From NCBI GenBank assembly GCA_036404275.1, contig DASXAM010000132.1, positions 16,063 through 80,062 of the forward strand: a stretch of 64,000 nt of DNA, given 5' to 3'. This DNA comes from AP-15 sp036404275 (lineage in GTDB: Bacteria; Pseudomonadota; Alphaproteobacteria; ATCC43930; CGMCC-115725). A model generated the notes under the pieces. That model did not search any database. It saw only the letters and a list, made by a program, of their open reading frames with translations, and was not told where the DNA came from. Positions 8,416-17,061 of the stretch are shown in pieces (positions within the stretch are counted from its first letter, which is position 1; every line of letters begins with the position of its first letter). A program made the translations under genes and the position numbers.

Positions 8416-8880
8416 TCAGCCTTCTCCCCCGGCCGGCCGGGATCGCATCAGCGCGGCGCGGCGGCAGATCGCGACAACCTCGCCGCGCTGGTTGATGCCC
8501 TGATGCTCGAATTCGACGATGCCGGCGTCGGGACGCGAGCGGCTCTTGCGCTTGCCGAAGACGACCGTTCGCGCGTGCAGGGTGTCGCCGTGAAACACCG
8601 GCTTTGGGAACCGCACCTCGGTCATCCCCAGATTGGCGAGCGTGGTGCCCAAGGTCGTGTCGCCGACACTGAGGCCGATGACGAGGCCCAGCGTGAAAAT
8701 GCTGTTGACGAGGGGCCGGCCGAACTCGGTCGTCCTGGCAAATTCGGCGTCGAGATGGAGCGGCTGCGGGTTCATCGTCAGGGTGGTGAACAGCACGTTG
8801 TCCATTTCCGTGATGGTGCGGGTCGCCTGGTGCTCGAACACCTGCCCCTCGTGGAATTCGTCGAAATACAAGCCCGCCAT
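8416..8880 (-). CDS. MaoC-family enoyl-CoA hydratase
   Basis: A single hot-dog-fold hydratase of 154 residues. The first half has FDEFHEGQVFEHQATRTI and TMNPQPLHLDAEFA (hydratase-motif region with the catalytic Asp/His neighbourhood), and later FPKPVFHGDTLHARTVV. The ATG at 8880 is preceded by GGAG; a GTG directly upstream gives an alternative start one residue longer. It is the first gene of a two-gene operon with the CitE-like lyase, which suggests hydration of an unsaturated dicarboxyl-CoA (mesaconyl- or itaconyl-CoA-like) followed by cleavage. The pathway assignment is inference from the pairing. Confidence 0.87.
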   Translation of the reverse strand: MAGLYFDEFHEGQVFEHQATRTITEMDNVLFTTLTMNPQPLHLDAEFARTTEFGRPLVNSIFTLGLVIGLSVGDTTLGTTLANLGMTEVRFPKPVFHGDTLHARTVVFGKRKSRSRPDAGIVEFEHQGINQRGEVVAICRRAALMRSRPAGGEG

Positions 8881-9057
8881 CACCAGCTCCGGTCAGCTCC
8901 ACCAAAGATTAGCCGGGACCGAGACGTACGGGAAACCCCGCTGGCGGCGACGGCAGGCGCCGGGTTTTCAAATCCGCTCGACCATCGGCTTCGAACAACC
9001 TAGCATGACACGCAGGTGGCTGAGGGGACTCCGCGGCGGCGGAAATTCGGTCGGGGA

Positions 9058-9669
9058 ATGGACATCAACCAGCTCATCGCCGAATACGGCTTCTGGTTTT
9101 ACCCGATCGCGTTTGTCTGGACCTTTCTCGAAGGCGAGACGATCGTGCTCTTTGCCGGTTTTGCTGCGGCGCAGGGATTGCTCGATCCGTTTCTGCTGCT
9201 CGCCGCGACGGGGCTTGGCAGCTTTGCCGGCGACCAAACGTATTTCTGGATCGGCCGCCATTTCGGACCGGGGGTGATGGGGCGCTTTCCGCGCTGGCAA
9301 AACGGCGTCGAAGGCGCGCTGCGCTGGCTCGAACGCTACAACACGCTTTTCATCCTGTCCTTCCGCTTTATCTACGGGGTGCGCAACTTGTCGTCGTTTG
9401 CGATGGGGTTGAGCGCGATTCGCTGGCAGCGCTTTCTATCGCTGAATTTGTTGGCCGCGATGCTGTGGGCGGCTTGCTTTATCACGATCGGTTATTTTCT
9501 CGGCGGCGCGTTCCGCGCAGTCCTTGGCGACATCGTCCACTCGTTCAGCCTCAGCCTGCTCGCGGTTTTTGTGGCGTTTGCGCTTGGCGTCGGGCTCATG
9601 CATCGGCTGCAAAAGCGACGCCAGCTCAAGATTTTTTTAACGGGCCCGCGGGCGGCGCCGCGATCTTGA
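9058..9669 (+). CDS. DedA-family membrane protein
   Basis: An inner-membrane protein of 203 residues with several hydrophobic segments. It carries the DedA/SNARE-associated region: FLEGETIVLFAGFAAAQG near the N-terminus, GDQTYFWIGRHFG in the middle and SFRFIYGVRNLSSFAMG, matching the conserved F-x-R-x3-G-x-R element. DedA proteins act in membrane lipid recycling and proton-dependent homeostasis; the exact lipid is unknown. I use the ATG at 9058 (MDINQLIAEYG). The last 44 bases overlap the 3' end of the convergent SAM-hydrolase gene. Confidence 0.87.
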   Translation: MDINQLIAEYGFWFYPIAFVWTFLEGETIVLFAGFAAAQGLLDPFLLLAATGLGSFAGDQTYFWIGRHFGPGVMGRFPRWQNGVEGALRWLERYNTLFILSFRFIYGVRNLSSFAMGLSAIRWQRFLSLNLLAAMLWAACFITIGYFLGGAFRAVLGDIVHSFSLSLLAVFVAFALGVGLMHRLQKRRQLKIFLTGPRAAPRS

Positions 9670-10399
9670 CGGGCGCGAGGATCGCCACCGGGCTGCCGAT
9701 GGCGAGGCCGAGCACGCGGTCGGCGCGGCCGCCATTGACGGCGATTTCGGCGAGCCCGTTCGAATTTTCATACCAAAAGGCCGCGCCCGGCGGGACATCG
9801 GAAAAGGTCCGGGCGCGGGATAGTTTGCGGCCGCCCGCGCCGAGCCGAACGCCCTCGCGCAGCATGGCGGCGCGCAGCCCCGTTATGGCGTTGCCGAACC
9901 CGTCAATGTAGACGATCTCGGGCAAGTCGTCCGGCCATTCCGGACGGCGGCGGATTTGGCCGTCGCGCAACAGGGTTTCGGGCGCATCGCCGCGGCGCAG
10001 CCGGGCCGCCATCGGGGCGAACAGGTCGCGGCCGTGAAACGTTGCCGACAATGCCTCGGGTCGCCAGGCGATCTCCCAACCGCGAGATGTCACGGCGCGA
10101 CGCAGCACCAATTCGAAGAGACCGTTGTCCGGGCCGACATAAATGCGGCCATCGGCTTCGACCACCACGGCACCTCGGCTGCCGCCGACGCCGGGATCGA
10201 CGACGGCGACAAAAACCGTGCCGGTGGCAAACCAAGACGCATAGGCGGCGAGGAGATAGGCGGCAGGCTTTGGCAGGCCGGGCGCCAGATCAGCGAACAA
10301 ATCGATGACCGCCGACCCCGGCGCCTCACGGTGCAGCACCGCCTTGACCTGCCCGATATAGGGGCCGGCAAGACCGAAATCGGTAAACAGCACGATCAT
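9626..10399 (-). CDS. SAM hydroxide adenosyltransferase (DUF62, chlorinase/fluorinase superfamily)
   Basis: A 257-residue enzyme of the DUF62 family, which hydrolyses S-adenosylmethionine to adenosine and methionine. The family's Asp-Arg-His signature is visible: Asp and Arg in VDPGVGGSRGA and His in FHGRDLFAP, together with TDFGLAGPYIGQVK at the N-terminus and GPDNGLFE. It has the hydrolase-type pattern and there is no evidence for halogenase activity. I start at the ATG at 10399 (MIVLFTDFG); ten upstream in-frame residues look non-homologous. Its 3' end overlaps the convergent dedA gene. Confidence 0.88.
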   Translation of the reverse strand: MIVLFTDFGLAGPYIGQVKAVLHREAPGSAVIDLFADLAPGLPKPAAYLLAAYASWFATGTVFVAVVDPGVGGSRGAVVVEADGRIYVGPDNGLFELVLRRAVTSRGWEIAWRPEALSATFHGRDLFAPMAARLRRGDAPETLLRDGQIRRRPEWPDDLPEIVYIDGFGNAITGLRAAMLREGVRLGAGGRKLSRARTFSDVPPGAAFWYENSNGLAEIAVNGGRADRVLGLAIGSPVAILAPVKIAAPPAGPLKKS

Positions 10400-10632
10400 C
10401 CGCGTCCCCGCTTGCTGTAATAGCGGCATCGCTCCTCGCTGTCAGGATAGAATATCCGTTGATCGCGGGCGAGAGCCTGTGGCAATCGATGGTTGAGTAT
10501 TGGCGCGGGTTTTACGCCCAACTAGCCGGGTGTGTTCTTTGCCGAGCGGGCGGTCGCGTTGCGGTTTCTCTTGAATGCCGCGAGCGGCTGGGTATGCTGT
10601 CTCGCTCGTGAAGTTCATTCGGGGGAAGTACG

Positions 10633-11091
10633 ATGGGGAAGATGCTCCTGGCGGCGGCGCTGCTGGTCGCGGCCGGTATGCTGCCGGCGGCGGCGGCCGA
10701 CCGGGATTGCTATTCGCAGGCGGATTTGGAGGCCGAGCAGGCGCTGTTGTTTCAGACCAATCTGATGGTGGTCAGTTCAGCCTGCCGCGATCCGGTTTAT
10801 GGCGAGTTTCGCGCGCGCAACAAGAACGCGATCATCGCTTACCAAAAGGAAATGATCGCCCATTTTCGGCGCGCCGGCTTTCGCAACGCGCAAGGCAAGT
10901 TCGACGCCTGGAATACCAGCCTTGCCAACGAGATTTCGCTGAAGCAGGGGGCGATGCCGACCGTCCAAGTGTGCCAGCAGGCGGCGCAAATGCTCAAGCT
11001 CGCGAGCACCCTCGACTCCAAGGGTTTCCACGATTATGCGGTCGCTCATATCGCAACCGCCACGGTTACGCATCCGAGGTGCGGTCGGTAG
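10633..11091 (+). CDS. Hypothetical secreted protein
   Basis: A 152-residue protein I do not recognise. It has a clear cleavable signal peptide (MGKMLLAAALLVAAG... ending AAA-ADRD, about residues 1-22). The mature part is mostly helical in composition with four cysteines, one shortly after the cleavage site and one three residues from the end, which could form two disulfides in the periplasm. The start is well placed after a GGGGAAG-type purine stretch. Its 3' end overlaps the convergent MFS gene by 26 bases. Confidence 0.72.
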   Translation: MGKMLLAAALLVAAGMLPAAAADRDCYSQADLEAEQALLFQTNLMVVSSACRDPVYGEFRARNKNAIIAYQKEMIAHFRRAGFRNAQGKFDAWNTSLANEISLKQGAMPTVQVCQQAAQMLKLASTLDSKGFHDYAVAHIATATVTHPRCGR

Positions 11092-12289
11092 CGGGCGTTC
11101 TCCGGGAGGGCGGAGGGCGGCCGAGCCGAACGGCGCCGGCAAGCCCGACCGCAGACAGCAGCGCCATAAAGAGGTAGGCGTGCCCCCCGTATAAAGCGTA
11201 GAGCGCGCCGGCGGCCAGCATGACGAGGCCGCCGCCGAAGCCCGAGGACACCGCCGCGTAGATTGTTTGTGCGCCGGCCGCCGACTCGGGAACGATGATG
11301 CGCGACAGAAAATACATGGTGCCGAGATGACTCGCGCCGAAAGTCAGCGCATGCAGCAATTGCAGCGCTGCGGCGGCCGGCAGGCCCGGCAGCGCGGCGG
11401 CGAGCGTCCAGCGCACAACCCCCGCCGCACCGCCCAGCGCCATCAATCCGGCGGGACCCAATCGAGCGACGAGCCGGCCGCCCTGCCAAAACAGCACAAT
11501 CTCGGCCAGCACCCCCTCGGCCCAGAGCCAGCCCACCGCGGTGTCGGAAAAACCGAGCGAGCGCCAGTAGAGGGTGCCGAACCCGTAATAGACCTGATGG
11601 CTCGCCTGCAATGCCGCGGCGGTTGCGACGACGCCCCAGAAGCGCGGATTTGCGGCGACGCCGCCAAGGCTGTGCCATGCCGCGCGCTGCGCGCCGCGGT
11701 TGCTTTCGGGCAGCGCCGGCACTCCCAGGCAGGCCAGCAGCAACAGCGTCGAGGCGCCGAGCACCAACGGCAGCACCCGCTCCGACGAGCTCGCGGCGAG
11801 CACCCTGCCGGCGACGAGCGAAGCCAGGATAAAACTGACCGAGCCCCAGACTCGGACACGCCCATAATCGAGAGTGCGCGTGCGGGAAAACCCGAGCGCC
11901 ACCGCATCGCCGAGCGGCATCAATGCCGATTGCGCGGTCAGCGCCAACAGGTTGAGAGCCAGAAGCGCAGCGAGCCCCGCGGTCCAGAACAGCCCCAAAT
12001 AGGCGGCGAGCGCGGCGGCGGCGAGCGCGGCCATGACCGCGCGGCGCTGCCCGAGCCGGTCGGCGATCATGCCGATAGCGGGTGCGGTGGCAACCTTTGC
12101 CCAGATCGCGGCGGCGAACAGAAACGCGATCTCGCGCGGGCCGAGGCCGCGCGCCGCGAGCCAGACCGGCCAGAACGGGAGCTGGATGCCGTTTACCAGA
12201 AAGGCGGCGGCATAAAACCCCGAGAGACGAGCGGCGGCGAGCGGCGCAGCCTGCTCCGATCTCGCCGACAGCCTCGACGATCCGCGCAT
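11066..12289 (-). CDS. MFS transporter, phenylpropionate-permease-like
   Basis: A 407-residue major-facilitator protein with about twelve hydrophobic segments. FLVNGIQLPFWPVWLAARGL in segment 1, the loop GMIADRLGQRRAV between segments 2 and 3, and DYGRVRVWGSVSF around segment 4 resemble the HcaT/phenylpropionate permease group of MFS proteins. The substrate is unknown. The start ATG lies only 10 bases from the start of the divergent TerC gene, so the promoters of both must lie within coding sequence or overlap. Confidence 0.85.
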   Translation of the reverse strand: MRGSSRLSARSEQAAPLAAARLSGFYAAAFLVNGIQLPFWPVWLAARGLGPREIAFLFAAAIWAKVATAPAIGMIADRLGQRRAVMAALAAAALAAYLGLFWTAGLAALLALNLLALTAQSALMPLGDAVALGFSRTRTLDYGRVRVWGSVSFILASLVAGRVLAASSSERVLPLVLGASTLLLLACLGVPALPESNRGAQRAAWHSLGGVAANPRFWGVVATAAALQASHQVYYGFGTLYWRSLGFSDTAVGWLWAEGVLAEIVLFWQGGRLVARLGPAGLMALGGAAGVVRWTLAAALPGLPAAAALQLLHALTFGASHLGTMYFLSRIIVPESAAGAQTIYAAVSSGFGGGLVMLAAGALYALYGGHAYLFMALLSAVGLAGAVRLGRPPPSRRTPATDRTSDA

Positions 12290-12299
12290 CAGTGCCTAT

Positions 12300-12944
12300 G
12301 TGGCGAGGGTGCCGATCGGGGTAAATCAACTCAGCGCGCTGTTGTCGGTGGTCATCATCGACGTGGTGCTCGCCGGCGACAATGCGGTCGTGGTCGGCAT
12401 GGCCGCCGCCGGGCTGCCGCCCAAGCAGCAGCGCCGCGTGATCGCGCTCGGTATCGCCGCGGCCACGGTGCTGCGCATCCTGTTCGCATACTACACGGCC
12501 AAGCTGCTGGAAATCATCGGGCTCACCTTGGCCGGCGGCGTGCTGCTGCTGTGGGTGGCCTGGAAAATGTTTCGCGAGCTGCGCGAAGCCCGGCGCGCCG
12601 AGCAGGCGAAGCAGATGCTCGAGTGTCGCGGCGCGACACGGGTGCTGCAGCGCAAGAGCGCGCGGGAGGTGCTGTTTCGCATCGTTCTCGCCGATGTGTC
12701 GATGTCGCTCGACAACGTCCTCGCCGTCGCCGGGACCGCGCGCGACCATTTCTGGGTGCTGGCGTTCGGCCTCGTCCTTTCGGTCGCGCTGATGGGCGTC
12801 GCCTCGACCGTCATCGCGCGGCTGCTCGATCGGCATTTTTGGATATCGTGGGTCGGTCTCGGCATCATCGCCTTTGTCGCCGTGCGGATGATCTGGGAGG
12901 GCTCGACCGAGGTCCTGGGCCAGACCGCGGCGCTCGGGTTTTGA
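12300..12944 (+). CDS. TerC/YjbE-family membrane protein (putative metal exporter)
   Basis: A 214-residue integral membrane protein of the TerC superfamily, YjbE-like branch. Both halves carry the acidic membrane motif: DVVLAGDNAVVVG (about residues 21-33) and DVSMSLDNVLAVAG, which in this family line a divalent-cation path; relatives export manganese. GTG at 12300 is the only well-placed start. It is divergent from the MFS gene with a 10-base gap. No yybP-ykoY-type manganese riboswitch can fit in that gap, so none precedes it. Confidence 0.87.
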   Translation: MARVPIGVNQLSALLSVVIIDVVLAGDNAVVVGMAAAGLPPKQQRRVIALGIAAATVLRILFAYYTAKLLEIIGLTLAGGVLLLWVAWKMFRELREARRAEQAKQMLECRGATRVLQRKSAREVLFRIVLADVSMSLDNVLAVAGTARDHFWVLAFGLVLSVALMGVASTVIARLLDRHFWISWVGLGIIAFVAVRMIWEGSTEVLGQTAALGF

Positions 12945-12995
12945 GGTTGCGAGCTCGCATTGCAGCGCTCGCTGTGGTGCGGCTGCGTCGGTGCG

Positions 12996-13922
12996 CTAGC
13001 CGCGGCTGCAGGCGGCGCCGCCCAGCACACAGAATTTGGCGCAATGCGGGTGGTTGAGCGGCACCGCACCGCTCGCCGCAGCGAGGGTCGGGCCCAATTC
13101 GAAGCGCTCGTCGTAAGGCAATAGCGTGCAGGCGAGCACCGCCGGGCGCGCAGCACCCTTGCGCTTGACCACCATGCGGGCGCTCGCGCACATCACGCTG
13201 TGCGGCGATTTGCCGAGGATGCCCCAGCACGCCTCGGTGATCTCCGGCACGTCCGCGGCGGTGTCCATCTCGGGAAAGACCATCAATGCCACCGGATCGT
13301 CGGCGTCGATCGCGACCGCGAGCTCGGCAAAAAGCCGGGCAAAGCCGGCGCGGATTTCGGCTTCCGATTCGCCCGACAGGCGGCGGCTCGCGACGTGCAG
13401 CGAGAACCCGTTGCGGGCGAGCCACAGCAACCCGTCGATCGTCGGCTGCCAGCTGCGCCGGCCACGTTCTTCCTCGTGGATCCGACGCCCGTAATGGTCG
13501 ATCGAGACCCGGATCGTCAGCCGCTCGCCAAAGCGTTTGTTGAGCCGCAGCAATGCCGGCTTGCATTTGGCCATGGGCCGCATCGCGTTAGTCAGAACGA
13601 GCGCACGAAAACCGCGGACGAGCGCGTCTTCGAGCATCGCCGGCAATTCCGGGTTCATAAACGGCTCGCCGCCGGTAAAGCCGATCAGCGAGGTCGGCAG
13701 GCCCGACCTCTCGATTTCGTCGAAAAATTCGCTGGCTTCGGCCGCGCTCAAATAGACGAGCCGGTCGTTCTTTGGCGATGACTCGATGTAGCAATGGCCG
13801 CAGGTCAGGTTGCACAAGGTGCCGGTGTTGAGCCACAGCGTTTCGAGACCGACGAGCGCCACCTGCGCGCGCCGGTCACCGCCGGCGGTAACGAACGGGT
13901 CTTGAAACTTGCGCGGATCCAT
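12996..13922 (-). CDS. Radical SAM protein of unknown substrate
   Basis: A 308-residue radical SAM enzyme. The 4Fe-4S motif C-x3-C-x2-C is in NTGTLCNLTCGHCYIESSP (about residues 33-51), followed by FTGGEPFMNPEL, the usual GGE SAM-binding element. The C-terminal part has extra cysteines (MCASARM, LACTLLP and HCAKFCVLGGAACSRG), suggesting a SPASM-like auxiliary cluster site. No obvious substrate peptide or partner gene is adjacent, so the reaction is unknown. It is convergent with the TerC gene. Confidence 0.82.
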   Translation of the reverse strand: MDPRKFQDPFVTAGGDRRAQVALVGLETLWLNTGTLCNLTCGHCYIESSPKNDRLVYLSAAEASEFFDEIERSGLPTSLIGFTGGEPFMNPELPAMLEDALVRGFRALVLTNAMRPMAKCKPALLRLNKRFGERLTIRVSIDHYGRRIHEEERGRRSWQPTIDGLLWLARNGFSLHVASRRLSGESEAEIRAGFARLFAELAVAIDADDPVALMVFPEMDTAADVPEITEACWGILGKSPHSVMCASARMVVKRKGAARPAVLACTLLPYDERFELGPTLAAASGAVPLNHPHCAKFCVLGGAACSRG

Positions 13923-14020
13923 GGCTGGCCGCTCGCGGCGGTTTGTTCACTTGTGCCAGCTTAACCCGCCGAACCGTGTTAACGATCGCTTTTGGCGATC
14001 AAACCGCCGTGATTTCTGTC

Positions 14021-14266
14021 TCAGTGGCCGGTATTCGAGTTTGGCTGCGTCTGCGACTTTTGCTGCTGCTCGCGGGCGTGCTTTGCCGCCTCGTGGTGGC
14101 CGATGATGCAGCCGGCGCCGGCGCCGATCAGCCCGTGATGACCGGCGAAGTGTCCGGCAACACCGCCGACGACCGCGCCTTTTAGGCAACCGGCGGCGCG
14201 TGCCGGCGCCGAAATCGAGCCGAGCAACCCGATCGTGCAGCATGCCGCTATCAACATGAATTTCAT
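14021..14266 (-). CDS. Small secreted glycine-zipper protein
   Basis: An 81-residue protein. A signal peptide (MKFMLIAACCTIGLLGSISAPARA) is followed by a short glycine-zipper-like stretch GAVVGGVAGHFAGHHGLIGAG and a hydrophilic, glutamine-rich tail. Such short proteins are common in alphaproteobacterial envelopes; their role is unknown. The ATG at 14266 has AGGA upstream. Two cysteines in the signal region and two in the mature domain are present, but no standard lipobox. It is divergent from thrC. Confidence 0.68.
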   Translation of the reverse strand: MKFMLIAACCTIGLLGSISAPARAAGCLKGAVVGGVAGHFAGHHGLIGAGAGCIIGHHEAAKHAREQQQKSQTQPNSNTGH

Positions 14267-14372
14267 TGTGGATCCTCTTCCAGGTGTCGCAGCTGCGAAC
14301 ACCCTGCCAGCGCCGCGGGTTCACCGGACCGGAGGTTGCAGCGACGCCGCCGCAAGACTACGTTGCGCCGTC

Positions 14373-15797
14373 GTGGAATATCTCAGCACGCGCAGCATCC
14401 GGCCGCGGCCGAGCCCGCTCGGGTTCACCGATGTGCTGCTGAAGGGGCTTGCCGAGGACGGAGGCCTTTTTGTGCCGGCCGAGCTGCCCGGGCTCGATCA
14501 AGCCGCGCTGCACGGCTTTTCCGGCCTCCCCTATGCCGAGCTGGCCGCGCGACTGGTTGGACTGTTTGCCGGCGCCGAGCTTGTCGCGGACGAGCTGCAA
14601 AGCCTTGCAACCGCGGCTTATCGCGAGTTTCGCCACGCCGCGGTGGCGCCGCTCGTCCAGCTCGACGAGCGGCTATGGCTTTTGGAGCTGTTTCACGGCC
14701 CGACGCTGGCGTTCAAGGACCTCGCCCTGCAATTCGTCGGACGGCTCTTCGATCGGGCATTGGCGCGGCGGCGGGAGCATGCGACGGTCATTGCCGCGAC
14801 CTCGGGCGACACCGGATCGGCGGCAATCGCCGCCTGCCGCGACCGCGAGGCGATCGACATCTTTGTGCTCTACCCGCACGGCCGGGTGTCCGAGGTGCAG
14901 CGGCGCCAGATGACGACGGTCGAGGCGGCAAACGCGCATGCGGTCGCGATCGAAGGCACTTTCGACGATTGCCAGGACCTGGTCAAAGCGCTGTTTGCCG
15001 ACGCCGAGCTGCGGGCGAACCTCAATCTCGCCGCGGTCAACTCGATCAACTGGGCGCGGATCGCCGCGCAGACCGTCTATTATTTTGCAGCCGCCGCGGC
15101 GCTCGGCGGCCCGGCGCGGCCGGTGTCGTTCAGCGTGCCGACCGGCAATTTCGGCAATGTCTATGCCGGACACATCGCCCGCCGCATGGGGCTGCCGGTC
15201 GAGCGCCTGGCAATCGGCACCAATAAGAACGATATCCTTGCCCGTTACTTGGCGAGCGGAGTGATGAGCGTGGCGGCGGTCGAGCCGAGCCTGAGCCCGA
15301 GCATGGACATCCAGGTGGCGAGCAATTTCGAGCGGCTGTTGTTCGAGCTGAAAGGCCGCAACGGAGCGGCCGTCGCCGAGGCGATGGGCGTTTTCCGGCG
15401 CACCGGGACCCTGCACGAAGACGGTCAGGCATGGCGCGCGGCGCGCGGCTTGTTTTCCGGACATCGGGTGGACGACACTCTGACCATGCGCACGATCGCC
15501 GAAACCCATGCCCGCGCGGGTATGCTGATCGATCCGCATACCGCGGTTGCGGTCGCCGCCGCCCGCGCCGAAATCGCCGCTGCCCCCAAAGGCGCGCCTA
15601 TGATCGCGCTCGCCTCTGCCCATCCGGCGAAATTCCCGGACGCGGTCGAGCGTGCGACCGGCATCCGCCCGGCCCTGCCGCCCGCCCTCGGCGATCTTTT
15701 CGATCGGCGCGAGCGGATCACCGTGCTGCCGAACGATCTTAGCGCCGTCGGAAGCTTTATTTGCGCGCATGCGCGCCGTGCCCGGAGAATCAAATGA
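14373..15797 (+). CDS. thrC: Threonine synthase
   Basis: PLP-dependent conversion of O-phosphohomoserine to threonine, 474 residues. The PLP lysine is Lys115 in GPTLAFKDLALQF and the phosphate-handling region is AATSGDTGSAAIAA; SFSVPTGNFGNVYAGHIARRMG and GTNKNDILAR are also typical. The N-terminus YLSTR...SPLGFTDVLLKGLAEDGGLFVP matches the family, so I use the GTG at 14373 rather than an in-frame ATG at 14235. The stop overlaps the peptidase start by ATGA, forming an operon of thrC, M16 peptidase and GNAT. Confidence 0.95.
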   Translation: MEYLSTRSIRPRPSPLGFTDVLLKGLAEDGGLFVPAELPGLDQAALHGFSGLPYAELAARLVGLFAGAELVADELQSLATAAYREFRHAAVAPLVQLDERLWLLELFHGPTLAFKDLALQFVGRLFDRALARRREHATVIAATSGDTGSAAIAACRDREAIDIFVLYPHGRVSEVQRRQMTTVEAANAHAVAIEGTFDDCQDLVKALFADAELRANLNLAAVNSINWARIAAQTVYYFAAAAALGGPARPVSFSVPTGNFGNVYAGHIARRMGLPVERLAIGTNKNDILARYLASGVMSVAAVEPSLSPSMDIQVASNFERLLFELKGRNGAAVAEAMGVFRRTGTLHEDGQAWRAARGLFSGHRVDDTLTMRTIAETHARAGMLIDPHTAVAVAAARAEIAAAPKGAPMIALASAHPAKFPDAVERATGIRPALPPALGDLFDRRERITVLPNDLSAVGSFICAHARRARRIK

Positions 15798-17053
15798 CGA
15801 CACGCGTTTCAACCTTGAAGAACGGGCTGCGCGTCGCGACCGACCGGGTCGATACCGTGGACACGGTCTCGCTCGGCATTTGGGTCGATGTTGGTACTCG
15901 CCACGAGCCGGCAGCGATCAATGGGGCCGCGCATTTTCTCGAGCACATGGCGTTCAAGGGCACCGAGCGGCGCAGCGCTCTCGCCATCGCCGAGGAGATC
16001 GAGGCGGTCGGCGGCCATCTGAACGCCTATACCTCGCGCGAGAGCACCGCGTATTACGCCAAGGTGCTGAAGGAGGATGTGCCGCTCGCCCTCGATATCC
16101 TCGCCGACATTTTGCAGAACTCGACCTTCGCGGCCGATGAGCTCGAGCGCGAGCGCACCGTGATCCTGCAGGAGATCGGCCAGGCCAACGACACGCCCGA
16201 CGACATCATCTTCGACCATTTCCAGGAATGCGCCTATCCCGACCAGCCGATGGGCCGGCCGGTATTGGGGCGTCCGGAGATCATTCGGCGGCTCGGCCGC
16301 GAGGCGATTGTCGATTACTTGCGCGGCCATTACAGCGCCTCGCGCATGGTGTTGGCGGCCTCGGGCAATCTCGACCACGACCGTCTGGTGGCGCTTGCCG
16401 AAAAGCTGCTCTCGGATGTTCCAGCCGAGCTGCCGCTCACGACGGAGCCGGCGCGCTACGAGGGCGGCGACCGGCGCGAGGCGCGCGAGCTCGAGCAACT
16501 GCATCTGGTGCTGGGCTTTCCCGGCCCGGTGCTCGGCGACCCGGACTATTTCGCCGCCGCGGTGCTGTCGACGGCGTTTGGCGGCGGCATGTCGTCGCGA
16601 CTCTTCCAGCAGATCCGCGAGAAGAAGGGCCTCGTCTACGCGATCCATTCCTTCGTCCACAGCTACCGCGACGCCGGCCTCTTCGGCATTTACGCCGGCA
16701 CCGGGGAAGAGGAAGCGGCCGAATTGGTGCCGGCATTGTGCGAAGAGGCGCTGCGGCTCCGGGACGGGTTGACCCCGGTCGAGCTGGCGCGAGCCAAGAC
16801 GCAGATGAAGGCCGGCCTCTTGATGTCGCTCGAAAGCACCTCGGCGCGTTGCGAGCAGATGGCGCAGCATCTGCTGATCCACGGCAAACCGTTCGACCCG
16901 CCCGAAATCGTGAGCCGGATCGAGGCGGTCGATGATGCGGCGATCGCCCGTATCGTCGCCGGCTGGGGCGCAGCGCCGCCGACGCTGGCGGCGCTTGGGC
17001 CGCTCACCGGGCTCGAGGAATTCGACCGCGTGCGCACGCGGCTCGCCGCCTGA
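15794..17053 (+). CDS. M16 zinc metallopeptidase (processing-peptidase-like)
   Basis: A 419-residue single-unit M16 peptidase, related to the beta subunit of mitochondrial processing peptidase. The inverted zinc motif H-x-x-E-H is His47-Phe-Leu-Glu50-His51 (AAHFLEHMAFKGT), and the distal zinc glutamate lies in ERERTVILQEIGQ about 75 residues later. GGGMSSRLFQQIREKKGLVYAI is the typical C-terminal domain motif. Start ATG at 15794 overlaps the thrC stop by ATGA. The gene order thrC-M16 peptidase-GNAT is widespread in Alphaproteobacteria. Confidence 0.93.
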   Translation: MTTRVSTLKNGLRVATDRVDTVDTVSLGIWVDVGTRHEPAAINGAAHFLEHMAFKGTERRSALAIAEEIEAVGGHLNAYTSRESTAYYAKVLKEDVPLALDILADILQNSTFAADELERERTVILQEIGQANDTPDDIIFDHFQECAYPDQPMGRPVLGRPEIIRRLGREAIVDYLRGHYSASRMVLAASGNLDHDRLVALAEKLLSDVPAELPLTTEPARYEGGDRREARELEQLHLVLGFPGPVLGDPDYFAAAVLSTAFGGGMSSRLFQQIREKKGLVYAIHSFVHSYRDAGLFGIYAGTGEEEAAELVPALCEEALRLRDGLTPVELARAKTQMKAGLLMSLESTSARCEQMAQHLLIHGKPFDPPEIVSRIEAVDDAAIARIVAGWGAAPPTLAALGPLTGLEEFDRVRTRLAA

Positions 17054-17061
17054 CCGCTGCG

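Noticed and set aside
8884..8900. TGGTGGAGCTGA on the minus strand, like the end of a tRNA
   Set aside because: Only about 12 bases match and no T-arm or acceptor follows; it is simply the leader of the MaoC gene.
8950..9000. A TTTTCAAATCC stretch that looks like the anticodon arm of selC (tRNA-Sec)
   Set aside because: The stems do not pair properly and no acceptor or T-arm of selC type can be drawn; the resemblance is only local.
11267..13057. Long overlapping open frames on both strands (about 596 codons each)
   Set aside because: They cover the MFS and TerC genes out of frame; only those two have membrane-protein signatures.
13984..14000. GATCGC-TTTTG-GCGATC hairpin downstream of the glycine-zipper gene, possible terminator
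   Set aside because: It is not followed by a T-run on the minus strand, so it is too weak to call.
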